64,000 bases of DNA from AG25 sp035517615. Its GTDB lineage: Bacteria; Gemmatimonadota; Gemmatimonadetes; Gemmatimonadales; GWC2-71-9. Where the stretch lies: positions 32,818 to 96,817 of the forward strand of contig DATIYM010000019.1 of the NCBI GenBank assembly GCA_035517615.1. Reading direction: 5' to 3'. Positions 59,552 through 64,000 of the stretch are shown piece by piece (positions within the stretch are counted from its first letter, which is position 1; every line of letters begins with the position of its first letter). The notes below the pieces were generated by a model. That model saw only the letters and a program-made list of their open reading frames with translations. It had not been told where the DNA came from and did no database searches. A program made the translations under genes and the position numbers.

Positions 59552-61225
59552 CTACTCGTGCAGGACTCGATGCACCGCGGCGATCGCCACCGAGCCCTCG
59601 CCCACGGCCGAGGCGACACGTTTCATGCTCCCCGCGCGGACGTCTCCCACGGCAAAAATGCCCGGCAGGCTGGTCTCGAGCAGGTGCGGCGCGCGGCGCA
59701 GCGGCCAGTGGGCTGCGTTCAGGTCTTCGGCGCTCAGCTCCGGCCCGGTCTTCACAAAGCCTTTATCGTCGAGCGCGAGGCAGTTGACCAGCCAGCGCGT
59801 GCTCGGCACTGCACCCGTCATCGCGAACACGTGGCGAATCGGACGCGTCTCCTCCGCTCCAGTGACGTTGCTCTTCCAGCGGACCTGCTCCAGGTGACCA
59901 TTCCCCTGGAGGTCGACAATCTCGGTGCGCACGTGCTGGCTGATGCCGGGATGATCGTCGATCCGGCGGATGAGATAGCGGGACATCGTGTCGGCCAGTC
60001 CTTCGCCGCGAATCAGGACGTGCACGTGTCGCGCGGTCTGCGCGAGGTACACGGCGGCCTGGCCGGCCGAATTGGCGCCGCCGACCACGATGACCTCTTC
60101 GTCAGCGCACAGCTGTGATTCCATGTAGGTGGCCGAGTAGTACACGCCGGCGCCTTCGAATCGCTCGAGCCCCGGCAGCGACAGTTTGCGGTACTCGGCT
60201 CCGGTCGCGATGATCACCGCGCGGGCCCGCACGCGCGCCCCGCCCTCGCCGAGCTCGATCTCGTATGGCTTGACGTTGCAGGTGATCCGCGTGGCGGGGG
60301 CCGCGATCATGACCTGCGCCCCGAATTTCTGCGCCTGACTGTACGCCGCTGCCGCCAGGTCCGGTCCCGAAATGCCCATCGGAAAGCCGAGATAGTTCTC
60401 GATGCGGGAGCTCGTGCCCGCCTGGCCTCCCGGTGCCGCGGATTCCACCACCAGCACATCCAATCCTTCCGACGCCGCGTACACGGCGGCCGCGAGCCCG
60501 GACGGCCCGGCGCCGAGAATCACGACATCCCGGACCTGCGTGGCGTCGATCGCGTCGTTGAAGCCGAGACACTGCGCGATGGCCTGGTTGGTCGGATTCC
60601 GCAGTACGACCGAGCAGCGGCAGATCAACACCGGAATGTCGGCTGCCGTGATGTGAAAGCGATCGAGCAGCTCCTGCGCGCTCGAGTCGCGATCCAGATC
60701 GATGAACGTGTACGGGTGGCCGTTGCGCGTGAGGAATTCCCGGATGCGCAGGGTGCCGCTGCAGTGGGTCGAGCCCAGCAGTACGGCATCACTCAGGCCG
60801 CGACTGATCATCTGCGAGCGCCGCAACAGAAACACCCGCATGAGGATTTCGCTCAGCTCGCTGTCGGTCTGGATAATGGTCAAGAGCGCGGCGCGTTCGA
60901 GCTCGAGCAGCTCACCTGCGGTTCCCATGCGCAGCGTGGCGATGGAGCGTCGTCCGGTGAGCATCGTAGCCTCGCCGGTGAACGTTCCGGGGCCGATGCT
61001 CTGGATCAATTCTTCGGGGGACGTCATGCGCACGATGTCGAGCCGCCCCGAGAGCACCACAAAGAAGTGTCGCGGCGCTTCACCGGAGCTGACCAGGACT
61101 TCGCCTTCCATTACCTGCCGGCGCCGGCCGTGGCTCGCGAGTCGCGCGATCTGCGCCGCCGTGAGCACTGGAAACGCGCCGTCGGAAAACGTGGGCGCGG
61201 GCTGGGGTTGGACTGTTGTCGTCAC
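59552..61225 (-). CDS. cNMP-binding / glutaredoxin-like / FAD-dependent reductase
   Basis: A 557-residue three-part protein. Residues 15-140 are a cyclic-nucleotide-binding domain (FFVVLSGRLDIV, GEATMLTGRRS). Residues 147-222 look like a glutaredoxin-type domain (LLGSTHCSGTLRIREFLTRNG). Residues 232-557 are a thioredoxin-reductase-like FAD/NAD(P) module (VILGAGPSGLAAAVYA, VVGGANSAGQAAVYL, FAVGDVRAGSMKRVASAVGEG). The redox CxxC of thioredoxin reductase is absent: Ser364 and Tyr367 occupy its place. So electrons may go to the attached glutaredoxin-like domain or to another acceptor. GTG 61225 is preceded by GGAGG. Confidence 0.9.
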   Translation of the reverse strand: MTTTVQPQPAPTFSDGAFPVLTAAQIARLASHGRRRQVMEGEVLVSSGEAPRHFFVVLSGRLDIVRMTSPEELIQSIGPGTFTGEATMLTGRRSIATLRMGTAGELLELERAALLTIIQTDSELSEILMRVFLLRRSQMISRGLSDAVLLGSTHCSGTLRIREFLTRNGHPYTFIDLDRDSSAQELLDRFHITAADIPVLICRCSVVLRNPTNQAIAQCLGFNDAIDATQVRDVVILGAGPSGLAAAVYAASEGLDVLVVESAAPGGQAGTSSRIENYLGFPMGISGPDLAAAAYSQAQKFGAQVMIAAPATRITCNVKPYEIELGEGGARVRARAVIIATGAEYRKLSLPGLERFEGAGVYYSATYMESQLCADEEVIVVGGANSAGQAAVYLAQTARHVHVLIRGEGLADTMSRYLIRRIDDHPGISQHVRTEIVDLQGNGHLEQVRWKSNVTGAEETRPIRHVFAMTGAVPSTRWLVNCLALDDKGFVKTGPELSAEDLNAAHWPLRRAPHLLETSLPGIFAVGDVRAGSMKRVASAVGEGSVAIAAVHRVLHE

Positions 61226-61295
61226 AGGGCCTCCACGTGCTGCTGAAAGGTCCGGAAAAGTACCTAGAGCGTAAAGAGGCCTTTTGGCGCCGGGA

Positions 61296-62351
61296 TTATC
61301 GCACGATCACGACGCCATGCATGTAGGGATGAGGCGTGCAGTGGTAGCGATAGACTCCCGGTGTGTCGAACCGGCGGCTGTACGTCGCTTGGGGAGGGAT
61401 GACTGGGGATCCGGGGATGCCGCCGTCGAACGTCACCGTGTGGGCGACCGGATCGCCGTTGGTCCAGCGCACGACTTGCCCGGCGCGAATCGTCACCGAA
61501 TCGCGCTCGAACTTGTACGCCGCGAGCTCGACTTCGGCTCCGAGGGGCCCTTCGGCCGGCGTACCGACGGAGCCGGGCGCCGCGGTGCGATGGAACCAGA
61601 GCGCAAACCGCGCGAGGTGCAGGGGAATCGTGAACTCGAACCCGTACAGCACGTGGGTCGAGCCCACCGACATGCCCTGGATCGTGCCGCTGGTCGCGTT
61701 ACTCGCCTGGAGTGAGAACGTATGCGGTGAACCCGGAATCACGAGGTTCAGTGCGACGCTCCACGCGGTACGCGTGCCGGCAGCGAACACCCAACCGGCG
61801 TCGCCCGCCAGCGCGGCGTAATCGGTGAGCCGGACGACCGCACCGGCCCCTGCTCCCGCTCGCGCGGTATCACGCCCGAACGCCTGCGACATTCCCCGTA
61901 ACGCCCCCGAGAGCGTGACGCGACCCGCCAGATAGTCGGCGCTGAGCTCGGCGTCGGCCGAATGGGCGGCGAAATTGTAGGCAGGCTCGAGCGACACCGT
62001 CCAGCCGGGCCTCCGTTCCGCTCCCACCGGGCGCCAGCGCACATAGACTTCGGTCTCGTTCGGGCGGTACGGGTTCGAAACGAGCAGCGAGTTCGTGCTG
62101 TAGTGGGTGCCGAGCGCGGCATCGCGGCCCAGTCCCACGGCGAGCGTGAAGGCCGGGAAGTTCGTGACCTTGTGACTGCCGTCGGCGGGCGCGACGTAGA
62201 AGCGATGTACGAAGTTGAACTGTACCACATCACCGTCCGGCACCCAGGTGCCGCCAAGATTCGCGGGTCGGTACAGCGTGGACTGCGCCTGGGCTCGAGG
62301 AGCCGCCCAGAGGATGGCGAAGAGGAGCGCAGTTGTTGTTCGGATTGACAC
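61296..62351 (-). CDS. Beta-barrel protein with C-terminal cupredoxin domain
   Basis: A 351-residue exported protein. After a signal peptide (about 1-22), residues 25-255 form beta strands with many aromatic and glycine residues, resembling a DUF5777-type outer-membrane barrel. Residues 265-351 are a plastocyanin-like domain with a full type 1 copper site: His in HTVTFDGG, then Cys, His and Met in YHCTPHPYMHG. Blue-copper proteins carry electrons; tethering one to an apparent barrel is unusual. GTG 62351 has GGGAG at 5 bases. It stands 70 bases before the FAD reductase gene. Confidence 0.82.
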   Translation of the reverse strand: MSIRTTTALLFAILWAAPRAQAQSTLYRPANLGGTWVPDGDVVQFNFVHRFYVAPADGSHKVTNFPAFTLAVGLGRDAALGTHYSTNSLLVSNPYRPNETEVYVRWRPVGAERRPGWTVSLEPAYNFAAHSADAELSADYLAGRVTLSGALRGMSQAFGRDTARAGAGAGAVVRLTDYAALAGDAGWVFAAGTRTAWSVALNLVIPGSPHTFSLQASNATSGTIQGMSVGSTHVLYGFEFTIPLHLARFALWFHRTAAPGSVGTPAEGPLGAEVELAAYKFERDSVTIRAGQVVRWTNGDPVAHTVTFDGGIPGSPVIPPQATYSRRFDTPGVYRYHCTPHPYMHGVVIVR

Positions 62352-62445
62352 AGGCTCTCCCGGTGTGCGTCAATCCGGAAAATCCTCGCGGCCCCGGCCG
62401 AAGCAATTCCCCTGATGGGGAGCGGTGTTCAGAGAGGCGCCGAAT

Positions 62446-63069
62446 TCAAGTGCGTTCCCGTTCCGCCCGGACGGCCTGCCAACAATACCACGCGGCCACT
62501 GTGCGATACGGCCGGAACCGCTCGCCTGCGACCTGGAGCTCCTTGGGCGTGGGAAGAGCCTTGAGGCGGTAGGCCAACGCATAACCCTTCCGAACGCCAT
62601 AGTCATCCACCGGCCACACGTCCAGCCGGCGTAGCTGGAAGATCAGGAACATCTCGGCGGTCCAGCGTCCAATGCCGTGGACCACGGTGAGTGTCTTGAC
62701 CACTTCGTCGTCCGTGAGTCGGCCGATGCGACGGAGCGCGAGCGACCCATCCACGATCTTCGCGGCGAGATCCCGGATCGAAGCCGCCTTGGTTCCCGAC
62801 AGTCCCGCCGCGCGTAGCTTTCGAATCGGGAGCGCGAGTACGGCTTCGGGCGAGAGGCCGCCGGCGAACAACCCCACGAAGCGGCGGTGGATCGCGGCCG
62901 CCGCGGCACCGGCCAGCTGCTGGTACAGGATACTCTCGGCGAGTGTGGCGAAGTGAGCAGCGGCGGGCCTCGGAAGGCGGAACGGCGCCGTGTGCTTGAT
63001 GAGGTTGGCCATGACCCGATCACGCCGCGCGAGCGCCCGAGCCGCAGTCGAGTAGTCGTTCGCGGTCAT
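62446..63069 (-). CDS. DNA-3-methyladenine glycosylase, HhH-GPD (AlkA-like)
   Basis: A 207-residue base-excision glycosylase. The helix-hairpin-helix LTVVHGIGRWTAEMFLIF (about 126-143) and the catalytic Asp in DVWPVDDYGVRKG (about 148-160) are intact; there is no AlkA N-terminal domain, so it belongs to the short form. It removes alkylated bases. It is divergent from the ABM gene. A TATCTT box 6 bases before ATG 63069 suggests a leaderless mRNA. Confidence 0.92.
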   Translation of the reverse strand: MTANDYSTAARALARRDRVMANLIKHTAPFRLPRPAAAHFATLAESILYQQLAGAAAAAIHRRFVGLFAGGLSPEAVLALPIRKLRAAGLSGTKAASIRDLAAKIVDGSLALRRIGRLTDDEVVKTLTVVHGIGRWTAEMFLIFQLRRLDVWPVDDYGVRKGYALAYRLKALPTPKELQVAGERFRPYRTVAAWYCWQAVRAERERT

Positions 63070-63075
63070 CGAACG

Positions 63076-63081
63076 AAGATA
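63076..63081 (-). promoter_or_regulatory. TATCTT -10 box, leaderless start for the DNA glycosylase
   Basis: On the minus strand TATCTT is followed by six bases and then ATG 63069. No Shine-Dalgarno is present between them. Confidence 0.4.
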
Positions 63082-63121
63082 TCAGGACGCGCCGTTTCAC
63101 ATCCTCGAAGGGGAACAGCTC

Positions 63122-63427
63122 ATGCTGATCGTTCACGTGCACGTTACCGTAAAGCCCGATTGCATCGAAGCGTTCAAGCAGGCGACCATCGAGAATGCGC
63201 GGCAAAGCCGCAAGGAACCGGGCATCGCGCGGTTCGACGTGATTCAGCAGCAGGATGATCCCACGCAGTTCGTGCTCGTCGAGGTGTATCGCAACGTGGA
63301 AGCCACCGCGGCTCATAAGCAGACCGCACACTATGCCGCGTGGCGCGAGCGCGCGGAACCGCTGATGGCCGCACCGCGGACGCGCCAGCAGTACACCAAC
63401 GTCTCTCCCGGCGAGGACGGCTGGTAG
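63122..63427 (+). CDS. Antibiotic biosynthesis monooxygenase (ABM) domain protein
   Basis: A 101-residue ferredoxin-like alpha/beta dimer-type protein (LIVHVHVTVKPDCIEAFKQA at the start; EPGIARFDVIQQQDDPTQFVLVEVY in the middle, in parts; HKQTAHYAAW). Family members include LsrG/YgiN-type quinol or heme-related oxygenases and isomerases. AGGGGA lies about 7 bases upstream of ATG 63122. It is directly followed by the alcohol dehydrogenase gene, whose ATG begins at the next base after this stop. Confidence 0.9.
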   Translation: MLIVHVHVTVKPDCIEAFKQATIENARQSRKEPGIARFDVIQQQDDPTQFVLVEVYRNVEATAAHKQTAHYAAWRERAEPLMAAPRTRQQYTNVSPGEDGW

Positions 63428-64000
63428 ATGTCGTTCGAGTTTGCCACCGCGACACGCATCGTTTTCGGCGACGGTGCCGTGCAGCAGGTGGCGCCCGCGG
63501 CGACGCAATGGGGGCAGAGAGTGCTGGTGGTCACGGGCCGCTCACCCGAGCCCGGAAACCGGCTCAGCGCGGACCTCGATGCCCGCGGCGCTCACACGGT
63601 CGCGTTCACCGTCGCGGGTGAACCGGACGTGGATCTCATCAAGCGAGGGTTGCGGGAGGCTCGCGAGGATCGGTGTGACGTCGTCGTTGCCGCGGGCGGC
63701 GGCAGCGTCATCGATACCGGAAAAGCCATCGCCGGTCTGCTCACCAACCCGGGCGAGATCTCCGATTATCTGGAAGTGGTGGGCAACGGGAAGCCGCTGC
63801 GACATCCGGCTGCGCCGCTCATCGCGGTGCCTACGACCGCGGGGACGGGAGCCGAGGTCACGCGCAATGCGGTGTTGGGCGTCCCGAGCGCGAACGGCCT
63901 CAAAGTCAGCCTGCGCAGCCCGCTGCTGCTGCCGCGCCTTGCCGTGGTGGACCCGCAACTGACGCTCGGGCTGCCTCCGGCGATTACCGCGCGCACGGGG
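63428..64000 (+). CDS. Iron-containing alcohol dehydrogenase (3'-truncated)
   Basis: An open frame of 191 codons that runs off the right edge. It starts at ATG 63428 immediately after the ABM stop. The protein has the family's Rossmann-like N-domain (ATRIVFGDGAVQQVAP, VLVVTGRSP), the NAD-binding GGGSVIDTGKAIAGLL (about 96-111) and PTTAGTGAEVTRNAV (about 135-149) of group III metal-dependent dehydrogenases. Maleylacetate reductase-like members share these features. In this methylotroph it might act on an alcohol or aldehyde, but the metal-binding histidines lie beyond the window. Confidence 0.92.
   Translation, partial: MSFEFATATRIVFGDGAVQQVAPAATQWGQRVLVVTGRSPEPGNRLSADLDARGAHTVAFTVAGEPDVDLIKRGLREAREDRCDVVVAAGGGSVIDTGKAIAGLLTNPGEISDYLEVVGNGKPLRHPAAPLIAVPTTAGTGAEVTRNAVLGVPSANGLKVSLRSPLLLPRLAVVDPQLTLGLPPAITARTG

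Noticed and set aside
62408..62424. Terminator after the DNA glycosylase
   Set aside because: The stem is only 5 bp (TCCCC/GGGGA) and the T-content after it is low.

Overview
The window is about 64 kb of GC-rich, very tightly packed bacterial DNA: 66 protein genes, no gene-free stretch over 300 bases, and no rRNA, tRNA, CRISPR array, insertion sequence or prophage that I could see. Most neighbouring genes overlap by 4 bases (ATGA or GTGA) or abut. The gene set (lanthanide-type methanol dehydrogenase, bacterial tetrahydromethanopterin pathway, zinc-finger anti-sigma factor with an ECF sigma factor, exported and lipidated proteins of a Gram-negative envelope, PDZ and TonB-type proteins) suggests a Gram-negative soil or freshwater methylotroph. 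Gemmatimonadota is my best guess, but it rests on overall impression rather than on a marker gene.

Region 1 (1-1746): the truncated tRNA-modification GTPase gene mnmE and a small DoxX-like membrane protein.

Region 2 (1722-27954) is a C1-oxidation island, almost entirely on the minus strand. Methanol is oxidised in the periplasm by XoxF (5194-7020), whose DYD motif marks it as lanthanide-dependent. Electrons probably pass to an unusual single polypeptide that joins an XoxJ-like binding protein to an XoxG-like cytochrome c (3812-5071). A DUF2380/pentapeptide/YVTN-propeller protein is translationally coupled behind it. Formaldehyde is then handled by Fae (27439-27954), MtdB (26501-27373), Mch (18797-19756) and the FhcBADC formyltransferase/hydrolase complex (19753-24259), ending in formate. 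Cofactor genes lie between and around these: beta-RFAP synthase, PabA/PabB, a dihydropteroate synthase-like protein, carbinolamine dehydratase, a PTPS-family pterin enzyme and a RimK-type glutamate ligase for the pterin part, and MfnB, MfnE and MfnF homologues for the furan part. DUF447, DUF1464, HisA-like, CitG-like, SDR and COG2232-like ATP-grasp genes are associated orphans. Two genes (MfnB and HisA-like) are inverted to the plus strand. PQQ synthesis, formate dehydrogenase, carbon assimilation, pabC, mptA/B and mfnA/C/D are not in the window.

Region 3 (28128-38941) is a long minus-strand operon that starts with an ECF sigma factor and its zinc-finger anti-sigma factor and continues through holA, a SPOR protein, mutS, a TonB-domain lipoprotein, a CBS-type cysteine/cystathionine synthase, ddl, rhomboid protease, a HExxH protein and a small protein.

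Region 4 (39138-46804): NUDIX, YdcF, upp, HAD phosphatase, an exported hypothetical protein, inorganic pyrophosphatase, a small protein, a PDZ protein, a beta-barrel/NlpC-P60 protein lacking its catalytic cysteine, and MarC.

Region 5 (46693-54845) is a seven-gene coupled operon. It joins a surface-sugar module (GT-B-like protein, SpsF-like cytidylyltransferase, an aminotransferase-SDR fusion, a KdsC-NeuB fusion without the SAF domain) to membrane-lipid genes (sterol-desaturase family, PAP2 family, UPF0104 family). This is the best candidate in the window for an undescribed system.

Region 6 (54974-64000): a response regulator with two small proteins, a secreted phospholipase C-like phosphoesterase, aldo/keto reductase, a cNMP-binding/glutaredoxin/FAD reductase, a beta-barrel-cupredoxin protein, a 3-methyladenine-type DNA glycosylase, an ABM-domain protein and a truncated iron-containing alcohol dehydrogenase. 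Several single genes here and in region 4 have a TANNNT box 5-7 bases before the start codon, which suggests leaderless mRNAs.
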